64,000 bases of DNA from Flavobacterium endophyticum (GCF_003634455.1 NZ_RBLC01000002.1:124001-188000), one strand, 5' to 3'. Numbered from the stretch's first letter, positions 8,598-17,279 are shown. A program made the numbers and translations. Notes: generated from the letters alone by a model not told the origin.

Positions 8598-8801
8598 ATG
8601 AAAAAAATATTTTTATTTGCTGTTATAGCAGCAATGGGCTCTGCCGTAGTTTCTTGTTCTTCTGATGACAATGAAATTAAAGATACTAGTTTAAATTATC
8701 CAGTAGCTGCAAGAGATACGCTCCAGCCTCCTGGAACTGGAACTGGCGATGGTCCAGGTGATGATCCGATTATCATCACTCCACCACCAAAAAAACCATG
8801 A
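8598..8801 (+). CDS. Small Asp/Pro/Gly-rich lipoprotein
   Basis: A 67-residue peptide with a lipoprotein signal (SAVVSC, Cys20) followed by SSDDNE. The mature part is short and disordered, ending in a Gly/Asp/Pro-rich tail (PGTGTGDGPGDDP, then PPPKKP). It lies directly upstream of the TPR histidine kinase. An 8-bp inverted repeat, GGCCTGCC/GGCAGGCC, spans its leader (8527-8569). It could be a surface-exposed signal or sensor partner of the kinase; function is unknown. Confidence 0.7.
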   Translation: MKKIFLFAVIAAMGSAVVSCSSDDNEIKDTSLNYPVAARDTLQPPGTGTGDGPGDDPIIITPPPKKP

Positions 8802-8834
8802 TTAAATAGGTAATTTATAATTAATTAGTAATTT

Positions 8835-8876
8835 CGGGGAAAGTAACTTTTATGGTGCGTTCCCCGTTTTTTATTT
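8835..8876 (+). terminator. Terminator-like hairpin with the kinase ATG in its loop
   Basis: CGGGGAA (8835-8841) and TTCCCCG (8860-8866) form a perfect 7-bp stem, followed by a T-rich run (TTTTTTTATTTTA). This is a standard intrinsic terminator for the lipoprotein transcript. However, the ATG of the histidine kinase (8852) is in the loop, and the T-run encodes the kinase signal peptide. It may act as an attenuator. Confidence 0.65.
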
Positions 8877-10552
8877 TACTCCTTTTTTTCTTTTTTTCTT
8901 GTGAAAAGAGACAAACAATTAGTAGTACATTTTCTCAAGAAATAGAAGATGTAATACAAGCAAAAGCATGGCAAAAAAAAGCTAAAAAGTTTGAGGAAGC
9001 AAAAGAATATGACAGTGCCGTATATTATTACGTCAAGTCGAAAAATATATTTATAAAAGAAAAAGAGAATACTGGGAACATTACCTATAACTGTGTCCAG
9101 GCAGCTTGGATACTGCAAGTCGTTGGTGATTATATTGGTAGTGAAGAAATGCTGACAGAAGCAGAAAAATATAACCCAAAAAAAGATATAAATTATGCTG
9201 CCTCAATAGCAAATTTATACGGTATCATAGAAAAAGAAAACGGTCACTATGACGAAGCAATTCAAAACTATAAAAAAGTACTGAGTTTTACAAAAGACCC
9301 TCTTGCCAGACTATCCCCTCTCAATAATATGGCAACAATATATATAGCGACAAATAAATACAATAAAGCTATTGATATATTAGATGGAATCCTTAAAAGT
9401 AAGATTCTGGAAACAGATACTTTGCAAGACAAAAAAGCAAGATATATGGATAATTTGGGGTACGCTGTCTACAAATCTGGACGTGATAAAGAAGGACTTT
9501 CATTAATGGAAAAAGCCCTGTCAATGAGAAATAAGATTGGCGACACTTATGGTAGTATCGAAAGTTATCTGCATCTAACTGATTATCACAAAAATTCTAG
9601 TCCACAACAATCTATTCAATATGCAAAAATGGCTTATAAAAATGCTACCGACGTCCACAGTGTTGATGAAAGACTAGAAGCATTATCATTTTTAATGGTA
9701 AGCGATCATGAGAAAGACGCAAGAAAATATGCGAGTACTTATCAGAAAGTTAATGATAGTATTATAACTATAAGAAACAATGAGAAAAAACAATTTGCAA
9801 AGATTATATTCGATTCAACGAATGAGAAAGAAGAAAACCAAAAATTAAGGGCTGAAAAAGCGGAAGATTCTTTAAAAATGATAGTAATAAGTACTATCCT
9901 CCTGTTGTTAATAATAGCTGTAAGTAGATATTACCGAAACAAAAACAGAATAGAAAGACAAAGAGGCATAAAAGCTGTATATGATACTGAAACCCGTATT
10001 TCAAAAAAATTGCACGATGAATTAGCAAATGATGTATTCCAAGTAATGTCCTTTGCAGAAACCCAAAATTTGGAAAACCCAAATAAAAAAGAACTGCTGT
10101 TAGACAATCTTGATAAGATATACGGCAATGCCCGAAATATTTCAAGAGAAAACAGTTCGATTGATACAGGAGAAGATTTTGATTCCGAACTAAAACAGAT
10201 GCTTGTCAACTATGAAAACGGAGGCTTGAAAGTCATCATAAAAAACAGCCCTGAAATCAATTGGGCAAAATTGCCTTCAACAAGCAAAGTTGCCGTGTTT
10301 AGGGTTCTACAAGAACTGATGGTTAATATGAAAAAACATAGCCAAAGCACTATTGTTGTGATCAGTTTTGAAACCATAAAAAATGCTCTTCAAATCAAAT
10401 ATTCTGACAATGGCATAGGCTTTTCTAATAAATTAAGCTTAAAAAATGGCCTTCAAAATGCGGAAACCCGCATAAAAGCAATAAACGGAGTAATTACTTT
10501 TGATACAGAAACAGAAAAAGGTTTCAAGGTAAAAATTACGATTCCAAATTAA
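8852..10552 (+). CDS. TPR-containing sensor histidine kinase (lipoprotein signal)
   Basis: The 566-residue sensor starts with a lipoprotein-like signal (FFFFSC, Cys17). Tetratricopeptide-type helical repeats fill about residues 35-300. A coiled coil leads to one membrane span (343-361). The dimerisation/phosphoacceptor segment RISKKLHDELANDVFQ has His388, typical of HisKA_3 kinases. A C-terminal HATPase has N-box NMKKH and G-box DNGIGF, then NGLQNAETRI. The periplasmic TPR domain is probably the sensor. It is followed 7 bp later by its response regulator, a NarL-type pair. The start overlaps a terminator hairpin, which suggests attenuated expression. Confidence 0.9.
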   Translation: MVRSPFFILLLFFFFSCEKRQTISSTFSQEIEDVIQAKAWQKKAKKFEEAKEYDSAVYYYVKSKNIFIKEKENTGNITYNCVQAAWILQVVGDYIGSEEMLTEAEKYNPKKDINYAASIANLYGIIEKENGHYDEAIQNYKKVLSFTKDPLARLSPLNNMATIYIATNKYNKAIDILDGILKSKILETDTLQDKKARYMDNLGYAVYKSGRDKEGLSLMEKALSMRNKIGDTYGSIESYLHLTDYHKNSSPQQSIQYAKMAYKNATDVHSVDERLEALSFLMVSDHEKDARKYASTYQKVNDSIITIRNNEKKQFAKIIFDSTNEKEENQKLRAEKAEDSLKMIVISTILLLLIIAVSRYYRNKNRIERQRGIKAVYDTETRISKKLHDELANDVFQVMSFAETQNLENPNKKELLLDNLDKIYGNARNISRENSSIDTGEDFDSELKQMLVNYENGGLKVIIKNSPEINWAKLPSTSKVAVFRVLQELMVNMKKHSQSTIVVISFETIKNALQIKYSDNGIGFSNKLSLKNGLQNAETRIKAINGVITFDTETEKGFKVKITIPN

Positions 10553-10559
10553 TCTTGTT

Positions 10560-11231
10560 ATGTATAAAAAAGCGCTAATAGTTGATGACATAGACCTTAA
10601 TGATATCGCGGCCGTAAAAGTTCTTGAAGAGCTGGAAATTAGAGACATTCATTATGCAAAATATTGTGATGATGCCCTACTAAAAATTAAAAGAGCCCTA
10701 TTTGACGATGTTCCTTTTGACTTATTGATTACCGATTTGTCTTTTAAAAAAGTCGATCATAAGGAAGAAAAGCTTAAATGCGGCGAAGAATTAATCGATG
10801 CCATAAAAAAAATTACTCCAGAAATCAAAATCATCGTATTCTCAATTGAAGACAAGCCTTACAGGATACAAGCATTATTTCTCAAACATCATGTAAACGG
10901 ATTCGTCATAAAAGGCCGAAATAGCATGCCTGAGCTTAAAAAAGCAATCCAAAATGTAAATAATGGTACTGATAAATTTCTTGCTCCTGATCTAATTCAT
11001 ATTCTTAAAGACAAGACAATAAATGAGATCGATAATTATGATATCGAGCTAATACGATGGCTTTCCTTAGGCGTAAAGCAAGAAAGCATGGATGTCAAAT
11101 TTAAAGAATTAGGCATTGTTCCCAATAGCAAGAGCACCATCGAAAAACGCATTATCAAATTAAAGAATTACTTTGAAGCAAGTAATACTATACACCTGAT
11201 ATCTATTGCGAAAGACATGGGAATAATATAG
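10560..11231 (+). CDS. NarL/FixJ-like response regulator
   Basis: A 223-residue regulator. The receiver domain covers about residues 1-125, with acidic pocket Asp9/Asp10, phosphoacceptor Asp59 (LLITDLSF) and conserved Lys117 (GFVIKGR). The C-terminal region (about 155-223, WLSLGVKQESMD, then SKSTIEKRIIKLKNYF) looks like a diverged LuxR-type helix-turn-helix. It is the obvious partner of the kinase 7 bp upstream. Target genes are unknown; the adjacent small secreted-protein genes are candidates. Confidence 0.9.
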   Translation: MYKKALIVDDIDLNDIAAVKVLEELEIRDIHYAKYCDDALLKIKRALFDDVPFDLLITDLSFKKVDHKEEKLKCGEELIDAIKKITPEIKIIVFSIEDKPYRIQALFLKHHVNGFVIKGRNSMPELKKAIQNVNNGTDKFLAPDLIHILKDKTINEIDNYDIELIRWLSLGVKQESMDVKFKELGIVPNSKSTIEKRIIKLKNYFEASNTIHLISIAKDMGII

Positions 11232-11328
11232 GCTTATTTTAATGTTTTGGACTAGCCTAGCTAATATTAGGATAGATTTTAAAAAATAAGAATGCGGTTT
11301 CCCTTAAATATTTTGATAACCAAACATT

Positions 11329-11336
11329 TATATTTG
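11329..11336 (+). promoter_or_regulatory. -7 box for the small basic secreted peptide
   Basis: TATATTTG fits TAnnTTTG and lies 37 bp before the ATG at 11374. No TTTG was seen at the ideal -33 distance. Confidence 0.55.
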
Positions 11337-11373
11337 GACATTACATTGATTAATAACCTCTTAATGCTTTATT

Positions 11374-11583
11374 ATGAAAAAATTATTCTTATTGCTTTTA
11401 GTGTCCTTCTTCTGCTTTGGTGGAAATGCCAAGACATTCGAGCCTCTAAAAATCACCGAAACTTCTGAAGCCTTTTTTAAAGGGGCACAACAGAGAAAAA
11501 AGACTGTGCATGTCAAGAGTTACAAAAAGAAAAACGGAACAACAGTCAAATCTCATAAGAGAAGATCTCCTAGAAGTCACTAA
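11374..11583 (+). CDS. Small basic secreted peptide
   Basis: A 69-residue protein with a Sec signal peptide (cleavage near GGNAK, residue 19). The mature part is Lys/Arg-rich and ends in VHVKSYKKKNGTTVKSHKRR and SPRSH. The pattern V-x-x-Y-x-x-x-x-G-T-x-V-x-x-H-x-R-x-x-P recurs in short envelope proteins of several phyla. It has its own -7 box and terminator, so it is a single-gene unit. Function is unknown; nucleic acid or surface-polymer binding is possible given the charge. Confidence 0.75.
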   Translation: MKKLFLLLLVSFFCFGGNAKTFEPLKITETSEAFFKGAQQRKKTVHVKSYKKKNGTTVKSHKRRSPRSH

Positions 11584-11592
11584 AAATGATTA

Positions 11593-11616
11593 AGCCCTTT
11601 TGTGAGGGCTTTTTTA
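11593..11616 (+). terminator. Intrinsic terminator
   Basis: AGCCCT (11593-11598) pairs with AGGGCT (11605-11610), followed by six Ts. Confidence 0.85.
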
Positions 11617-11897
11617 TTTGTTTCTCGAGAAGATGATAGCTGTCTTTTTATATTAGTCCTGAACTTAGATGAACGATTGAATGTGATGAGTAAAGTATTT
11701 ACCGAAGTTACTTATAAAATTACTCTTGAATTTTATGGCAAAGTGTAAACTTGTATATACTTATCAATATTTTTTGTGTTTTTTACTCTGGACTGATATA
11801 TAGTTACAAAAATTATTACCAAAGACTGCGGTTTTTCTCATATATCTCTTTTTTCTTGATTATACATTTGTGACTAATAATCGTTAAATTTTTTATG
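11617..11897. other. AT-rich intergenic stretch with one -7 box
   Basis: No supported gene lies here. The only clear signal is TACATTTG at 11863-11870 (a TAnnTTTG match), 27 bp before the ATG of the broken small gene at 11898. The rest shows no strong hairpin or repeat. Confidence 0.5.
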
Positions 11898-12069
11898 TAT
11901 GTCAAAATTACCGTTAGGAACAACTAGAACTACAGGACAAACCTGCCCTGAATCAGCAATCTGGAAGGCATTAAGCGTGCCTTCCACAACTATTCCTTTA
12001 TCGGAAGGAGAAACTTTTCCTCCTTACAATAACCAAGGTGTTACTTGGCAACTAATTCAGTACGCCTAA
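11898..12069 (+). pseudogene. Frameshifted small gene (YjzC-like in appearance)
   Basis: The first frame gives MSKLPLGTTRTTGQ and then stops at a TGA soon after a run of four A residues (11938-11941). Reading one base further on gives TCPESAIWKALSVPSTT, then LSEGETFPPYNN, and ends VTWQLIQYA at 12067-12069. That second frame has no start codon of its own because a TAG lies at 11914-11916. Deleting one A would give a single 56-residue protein resembling short YjzC-type proteins (P-x-S-x-x-W then L-x-x-G-x-x-F-P-P). It has a -7 box and a terminator, so it was or is a real gene. A sequencing indel in the A run is the main alternative. Confidence 0.6.
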
Positions 12070-12077
12070 TAATTAAG

Positions 12078-12110
12078 AAGGGCTATTCCTAAAATGAAAT
12101 AGCCCTTTTC
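12078..12110 (+). terminator. Intrinsic terminator
   Basis: AAGGGCTATT (12078-12087) pairs perfectly with AATAGCCCTT (12098-12107), followed by a short T tract. Confidence 0.8.
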
Positions 12111-12137
12111 AAAGCATCTATATAATCATATAATGTT

Positions 12138-12383
12138 ATGAGTTTTCGTTTCCAGAAGAGAATCAAGCTATACGGAGGTCTAGGAATCAATATCAGCAAA
12201 TCAGGTATTTATCCAAGCCTAAGAACAAGAAAAGGCACAATAAGCAATAAGGGATATTCTATCAGAACGGGAATTTCAGGAATTTCTTATCAAAAAAATT
12301 TTAAAGCTAAAAACAACGGATGTATCCTGTTTTTTGCCTTGCCAGGAATACTACTATTATTAAAACAATTACTATGTCACTAA
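12138..12383 (+). CDS. DUF4236-like small membrane protein
   Basis: The 81-residue product begins MSFRFQKRIKLYGGLGINIS. The pattern F-R-F-x-K-R-I-K then N-x-S-K-S-G (LGINISKSGIYPSLRTR) is the hallmark of DUF4236 domains. A C-terminal hydrophobic segment (CILFFALPGILLLLKQLL) should be membrane-inserted. It overlaps the next gene by 10 bp, so the two are likely translated together. The function of DUF4236 is unknown. Confidence 0.75.
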   Translation: MSFRFQKRIKLYGGLGINISKSGIYPSLRTRKGTISNKGYSIRTGISGISYQKNFKAKNNGCILFFALPGILLLLKQLLCH

Positions 12384-12640
12384 ATCCAAAACATCTTTTA
12401 AAAACGATAATTTTAGGCCTTGTTTTATACCTTTCCTCCACATCTTTGATAGCACAGACAAAGCCTAAAGTATTATTGGCTTCTTGCGAAAGAAGAGGAT
12501 GTAGCGGAGCCGAATATTGCAGTGCTTGTAAGAATTGTAGCGGATGTAGACATTGTGCTAAAGAAGGAGGTACTTGTGGAGTTTGTGAACAAAAACAAAA
12601 GAAAAAACCAAATCGAAAGAAGAGAAAAAATAAAGCATAA
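12374..12640 (+). CDS. Secreted cysteine-rich peptide with Cys every third residue
   Basis: Starting at the ATG inside the end of the DUF4236 gene gives 88 residues: a signal peptide (cleavage near LIAQT, residues 25-29), a Cys-rich core and a very basic tail. Nine cysteines are present; five of them (49, 52, 55, 58, 61) are spaced exactly three residues apart in CSACKNCSGCRHC, followed by C68-x2-C71. Such spacing suits metal or Fe-S binding or a rigid disulfide rod. The tail has about ten Lys/Arg. Function is unknown. Confidence 0.7.
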   Translation: MSLNPKHLLKTIILGLVLYLSSTSLIAQTKPKVLLASCERRGCSGAEYCSACKNCSGCRHCAKEGGTCGVCEQKQKKKPNRKKRKNKA

Positions 12641-12643
12641 AAA

Positions 12644-12668
12644 ACACGGCAAGATCTGCCGTGTCCTT
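12644..12668 (+). terminator. Hairpin after the Cys-rich gene
   Basis: ACACGGCA (12644-12651) pairs with TGCCGTGT (12657-12664) around AGATC. The following T tract is short (CCTTTA). Confidence 0.65.
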
Positions 12669-12678
12669 TAATAAGAAC

Positions 12679-12717
12679 TATCATATGAATAACAATAGCT
12701 TGATATATTGATTTTTA
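12679..12717. repeat. Right copy of a 39-bp imperfect direct repeat
   Basis: Same orientation as 7280-7318, about 33 of 39 identical, with a core of 24 of 25 at 12693-12717. It lies just outside the last AT-rich gene, so the pair brackets 5.4 kb. Confidence 0.75.
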
Positions 12718-12777
12718 AGTGGTACTAAACTCTTTATTTCAACCGCCATATCAAACTATTGTATTTTTATAGAAAAT

Positions 12778-15700
12778 CTAAAACCCTCCTTGCAGTAGAG
12801 GCATAAAAGAAGTTTGTTCATTATCCTCCAACACAGCTTCCATAAACCTCATCCGCGGATCCAGTACTACCTTAGTCGGTTTTTTTGCCACACGGACTTT
12901 TAGCTTGCTCTGCCCCTGTGGCAGGATAACACGCTGTTTTTTTCCGTCTTCAAGATAGATATCGATTTCTATGGGCTCATCAAAAGCCAGAGTTGCTTTT
13001 TTGCCTTTTCCGTCTTCCTTGTACTTTTTGGCAATAACGGCTATTTCCAACTCATATATTCCTTCGTTTGTCTTACGGTAAGACACTTTATCCAGCTGCA
13101 GGTCGTGGGTGATAATCTGCTTGAACAGCTCATCAATTTTAGGATGAAGGGTATTATCGCTCACCGCATACAATTCGTTTATCAAGTCTAAAGAAATAGG
13201 CGGCTGATTCGGATAGGCATATTTCTTAAGAAAGCTTCTAAGCGCTTTATTGATGTTTTCTTCCCCAAGAAGCAGTTCCAGCTGGTACATGACGACCATT
13301 CCCTTGTCATACGCCAAGAATGGCTTGTAAGGATCGGCTTTAGACAAAGGCTCTTCTCCTGCAAAAGCACGCTGTTCCATATAAATATCTTTATGTATCT
13401 GTACGCGCGACACTATGTTTTCATCGCCATACGCTTTTCTATAGAGCACCAACTCGGTATACATCGCCAGTGTTTCTGTCAGCAGCTTGCTTCCTTCCCT
13501 ATAATCTGGGTCGATGGTCGCATTGCCCCACCAGGTATGCGAAAGTTCGTGGCTTACCTGCTCGTTTAATATGTCTTTTTCAGGATCCTGTCGGATATTA
13601 TTCTGAAAACCGAACGATTCATTGATAAAGAAACCCGTAGGATAGGCCGTAGCCGCAAAGCCTTTCACAAAAGAAGAAATCTCCACAAATCGGATCATGG
13701 CATACGGATACTTGCCAAAATGCTGCTCGCAGTATTCCAACGACTGCTTTGCATTTCGGATAATATGCTCGATATTATGCTCATGTCCGGGCTGGTAATA
13801 GACTTCAATCGCAATGCCTCGGTAGTTCGCCTTTTGTACGGCATAACGTGCCGAAGCAGCTGCAAAACGGAATGGTATAGGCGACGGAGTCTTGTATTGG
13901 AAATAATTACGTCCCTCTTTTTGCCACGTGGCTTTCAGATCGCCGATACCGATAGCCGTCTGGTTTCCAGAAGTAGAAATCACGGCATCGAGATTGATAT
14001 AGCCATACTCATAAGGCGTTTCCCTCTTTTCTTCCAAAGGCAATACCAATGACGCTGCCGGCAGCTTCCTTTTGGCACGCTCTCTAGGGTCGTCTATCTC
14101 GTTATCGGCCATATAGCCGAATCGCGGGAAAAAGTTACTGATGCGGATAAACGAGCCGTTTTTCAGGATCGTACTAAACTGCTTGAACCCGTTAAATGAA
14201 GAACCCGAATAGGCAAAAGCGAATTTCATGCTGGCTGATTTGCCAGGCTGCAGCGGCTTTATTAATTTATACCAATAATGCCCGTATTCTTTGTCGGCAG
14301 ACAGCAGCTTGGCATTCTCGATAGTAATACGGCTCCATTGCATATCCTTGTCAGCATACACCAAGACAGAGTCTATAGCTTGGTCACCTTTATTGGCTAA
14401 CACGTACGTTCCTGTGACAGCATAGCTGTTTTTTTCAGGAAAGAGATCGATGGAAGTCTTGACATCCGTTACCGTAGGCTGCAAGAGCTCGCTGAATTTT
14501 TTGTACCGCTCTTCATACGCCTGTTTCCAATCATTGCGTTCTTCTTTCTTAGGAATTTCCGTCTCTTTCCAGATTATGCTTCCCGAAAATAATGCGCCCG
14601 CTAGGCAGCCCGCCAATAAGAGGGCCTGCCCTATTTTTAACCTGCCTGATGGGACACTCTTCCTTCTGAATCGGACCGCTGCAAAAAGAACAATAGCCGA
14701 AATACACGACCAATAGAGCATTTTGATATGAAACGCGTCCATAAAAAGGTCAAATCCGTTCATTTCGCTATAATTCCCTTTAAAAGCATTGGCATATTGC
14801 ACTAGAGGATGCTTTAGTCCGATAAGCCCTCCAAAAGAAGTATTGGTCAATAACAAAACCACAGAAGAAACCATCAAGCCGATATACCTGTTTTTACACA
14901 GCGTATGTATGCTAATTACCAAGGCAGCGCAAAGCGACAATGGCAGGCCAATCAGATAATACAAGGACAGATACAGTCCCAAGTCGATAGCTTCTGTACC
15001 AAACGCCAATTGGAACCCTATACCGACAAGACAGCTGCACAAAAGCAACAGCATCGGCACGAACGTAAGCGTAAGCCATTTTGAAAGCACGACTGCCATC
15101 TTAGGAACGGGACTGCTGTTTTCCAATGCATCAAAGCGCGCGCCTTGGCTTCTCCAGAAAATCTCGCTTCCATAAAACAATACGACTATCAGGCCAATCA
15201 TGGGAAATAGCTTCAATATTTCGCTGACCATCAAGCCCGAAGTAGCAAAACGTTCTGGCAAGCGCCTTCCGGCATCGATGATACCAATGACCTCCATCCC
15301 GAAAAAGAAACACCAGCCGAGGACTATAATCCATATCGAAACGCTCTTGATAATTGATTCCATATCAATCTTTACAAAACTAAGCCCAGCCTTCAGGCTA
15401 TAAGCACCACCGCTATTCTTTGTTGGAACTGGCACATATTCAAGGCCAAGAACAGTCTTATCTTCTTTGGCTTTCTTATTCGATTTTCTGTCTTTTCCTA
15501 CTATAAAACTAAACTTGCGATAAGCAAAGACTACCAGCAGGCAAGACACCGCCATATAAGCCATACGATTGAACAAGAAATTTCCGGTTAGCGTTACCAA
15601 CTGCGTATTGCGCTGCCCAGCTGTCCAATACTGTGTCTGCTCAAAAAAGGCCGACAGACCAAAGGGATCGACCTTTGCCATGACATCCATGCTTGCTGCC

Positions 15701-16311
15701 GATACGGGTGCGGCACTGGCCATAAGCGGCGAATTAGAAAACATTGCTATTCCCCAATAGAGGAAATAAATAAAGAGTCCGGAGATATAGATTGCCATCC
15801 TGTTTTTAGACAATACGCCTATGCTGCACAGTACGCCTGTACAAAACAAGATGTTGGGCACAGCCAGTACCAGAAAAGGTTTTACGTAGCTCCATACGTC
15901 AAGCGCTGCCAATTCCTCATCATGAGAGCTGAACAACTGGTGCCCGACAAGCAGTCCCGTCACGTACAATACAAATGTCAAAGCCGCAATACCAAAAATC
16001 ACGAGGAAACGGCTGCTCAGGTAATACCTTTTCTGTATGGGCGTAGCATAAAGAATCAAGTCAAAATGTGCGTCCTTTTCCCGCATCAAGCTTTGCGCCG
16101 CCAGCAGCGCGACAGAAAAAATACACATCAGCGACATGATGCCGATAACATACGTGATCACATAAGGCGAATTCTTATACGTTTCCGGAAAAGGAAAATT
16201 AGCCGCGACAGAAGTAAACAAGCCGAATCCTAGAAAGAAAACGAGCAGTACCAAGAAGGATTTTTTCTTTGCGAAAAAGATCCAGTCAAAATGTAAAAGA
16301 CCTGCAAACAT
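12778..16311 (-). CDS. ABC-2 permease fused to an M1 metallopeptidase domain
   Basis: The 1177-residue protein starts at MFAGLLHFDW, one base after the ATPase stop codon. The longer frame overlapping the ATPase was rejected. The first half has about twelve membrane segments in two ABC-2 permease-like sets. From about residue 600 a soluble region follows, with an M1 (gluzincin) zinc site HELSH (921-925) and third ligand Glu946 in LLTETLAMY. The catalytic domain probably lies outside the membrane. This fused architecture is known in Bacteroidota but its substrate is not. With the ATPase it should form an exporter or peptide-processing complex. Confidence 0.9.
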   Translation of the reverse strand: MFAGLLHFDWIFFAKKKSFLVLLVFFLGFGLFTSVAANFPFPETYKNSPYVITYVIGIMSLMCIFSVALLAAQSLMREKDAHFDLILYATPIQKRYYLSSRFLVIFGIAALTFVLYVTGLLVGHQLFSSHDEELAALDVWSYVKPFLVLAVPNILFCTGVLCSIGVLSKNRMAIYISGLFIYFLYWGIAMFSNSPLMASAAPVSAASMDVMAKVDPFGLSAFFEQTQYWTAGQRNTQLVTLTGNFLFNRMAYMAVSCLLVVFAYRKFSFIVGKDRKSNKKAKEDKTVLGLEYVPVPTKNSGGAYSLKAGLSFVKIDMESIIKSVSIWIIVLGWCFFFGMEVIGIIDAGRRLPERFATSGLMVSEILKLFPMIGLIVVLFYGSEIFWRSQGARFDALENSSPVPKMAVVLSKWLTLTFVPMLLLLCSCLVGIGFQLAFGTEAIDLGLYLSLYYLIGLPLSLCAALVISIHTLCKNRYIGLMVSSVVLLLTNTSFGGLIGLKHPLVQYANAFKGNYSEMNGFDLFMDAFHIKMLYWSCISAIVLFAAVRFRRKSVPSGRLKIGQALLLAGCLAGALFSGSIIWKETEIPKKEERNDWKQAYEERYKKFSELLQPTVTDVKTSIDLFPEKNSYAVTGTYVLANKGDQAIDSVLVYADKDMQWSRITIENAKLLSADKEYGHYWYKLIKPLQPGKSASMKFAFAYSGSSFNGFKQFSTILKNGSFIRISNFFPRFGYMADNEIDDPRERAKRKLPAASLVLPLEEKRETPYEYGYINLDAVISTSGNQTAIGIGDLKATWQKEGRNYFQYKTPSPIPFRFAAASARYAVQKANYRGIAIEVYYQPGHEHNIEHIIRNAKQSLEYCEQHFGKYPYAMIRFVEISSFVKGFAATAYPTGFFINESFGFQNNIRQDPEKDILNEQVSHELSHTWWGNATIDPDYREGSKLLTETLAMYTELVLYRKAYGDENIVSRVQIHKDIYMEQRAFAGEEPLSKADPYKPFLAYDKGMVVMYQLELLLGEENINKALRSFLKKYAYPNQPPISLDLINELYAVSDNTLHPKIDELFKQIITHDLQLDKVSYRKTNEGIYELEIAVIAKKYKEDGKGKKATLAFDEPIEIDIYLEDGKKQRVILPQGQSKLKVRVAKKPTKVVLDPRMRFMEAVLEDNEQTSFMPLLQGGF

Positions 16312-16312
16312 A

Positions 16313-17188
16313 TTATTTCGTATTAAAAAGTTGGGCGAAATACACGTCTTCAAGATCGGTCTGTTTCATAGCAAAGCCGTGATGCGGGTTCTCTTTAGAA
16401 AGGATATGGATGTGCTGTCTTCCTGCATTCAGCTGCGTAGCAATGACCTGAAACTGTTCCTGATACGCTGACAGCTCTTTCTTTTCTATAGCCTTGGTCC
16501 AAATGCACCCTTCCAGCTCGTCGATAAACGCTGCTGGATTGCCATAGGCCAGTACTTTTCCTTTGTTGATGATGGCCATCTGGGTACACAAATTACGTAC
16601 GTCTTCTACTAGATGCGTAGAAAGGATCACGATGACCTGCTCGCCTATCTCGCTCAATAAATTATTGAACCGATTGCGTTCTTCCGGATCGAGTCCGGCC
16701 GTTGGCTCATCTACGATAATCAGCTGCGGATTACCGAGCAAGGCCTGTGCCACGCCAAAACGCTGGCGCATTCCGCCCGAAAAAGAGCTTACCGCCTTGT
16801 TGCGGTCTGCATAAAGATTCGTCTTTTCGAGAAGCGCATAGATATGTTCCTTTCTTTCTTTTTTACCGCCGACGCCCTTAAGCACCGCCAGATGCTCTAA
16901 TAAATCATACGCGCTGATTTTGGGATAGACTCCGAAATCCTGTGGAAGGTAGCCCAGCTGCTGCTTGATAAAGGTAGGATCGGCTACCACATCGACCGAA
17001 TTAAATACAATCGCACCGCTATCGGGTGCCTGCAAGCCGGCTATCGTTTTCATAAGAGTAGATTTGCCGGCACCATTTGGACCCAGCAATCCGAAAATGC
17101 CATTGCTGATTTCAAGCGAAATGTCTTGCATAGCCTGTACGCCGTTGTCGTACTTTTTACTCAAGTTTTTGATTTGTAAACTGTTCAT
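16313..17188 (-). CDS. ABC transporter ATP-binding protein
   Basis: A 291-residue ATPase with Walker A GPNGAGKST (36-44), signature FSGGMRQRFG, Walker B LIIVDEPTAGLD and switch His in STHLVED. It is the nucleotide-binding subunit for the downstream permease-peptidase fusion, with only one base between stop and start. It follows the XRE regulator after 91 bp and is probably in the same transcript. Confidence 0.95.
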   Translation of the reverse strand: MNSLQIKNLSKKYDNGVQAMQDISLEISNGIFGLLGPNGAGKSTLMKTIAGLQAPDSGAIVFNSVDVVADPTFIKQQLGYLPQDFGVYPKISAYDLLEHLAVLKGVGGKKERKEHIYALLEKTNLYADRNKAVSSFSGGMRQRFGVAQALLGNPQLIIVDEPTAGLDPEERNRFNNLLSEIGEQVIVILSTHLVEDVRNLCTQMAIINKGKVLAYGNPAAFIDELEGCIWTKAIEKKELSAYQEQFQVIATQLNAGRQHIHILSKENPHHGFAMKQTDLEDVYFAQLFNTK

Positions 17189-17279
17189 TTTTTTGATTTT
17201 TGATTGATTATTTTAGACAATAGAATTCCTGCACCCTCTTAGGGGCGTTTTTTTTTATACGCTACATGGTTATTGATGG

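Noticed and set aside
17225..17260. GC-rich short stem with a T8 run between the XRE and ABC ATPase genes
   Set aside because: Only about four base pairs form, and the T-run is on the plus strand where no gene needs a terminator, so the operon is probably continuous.
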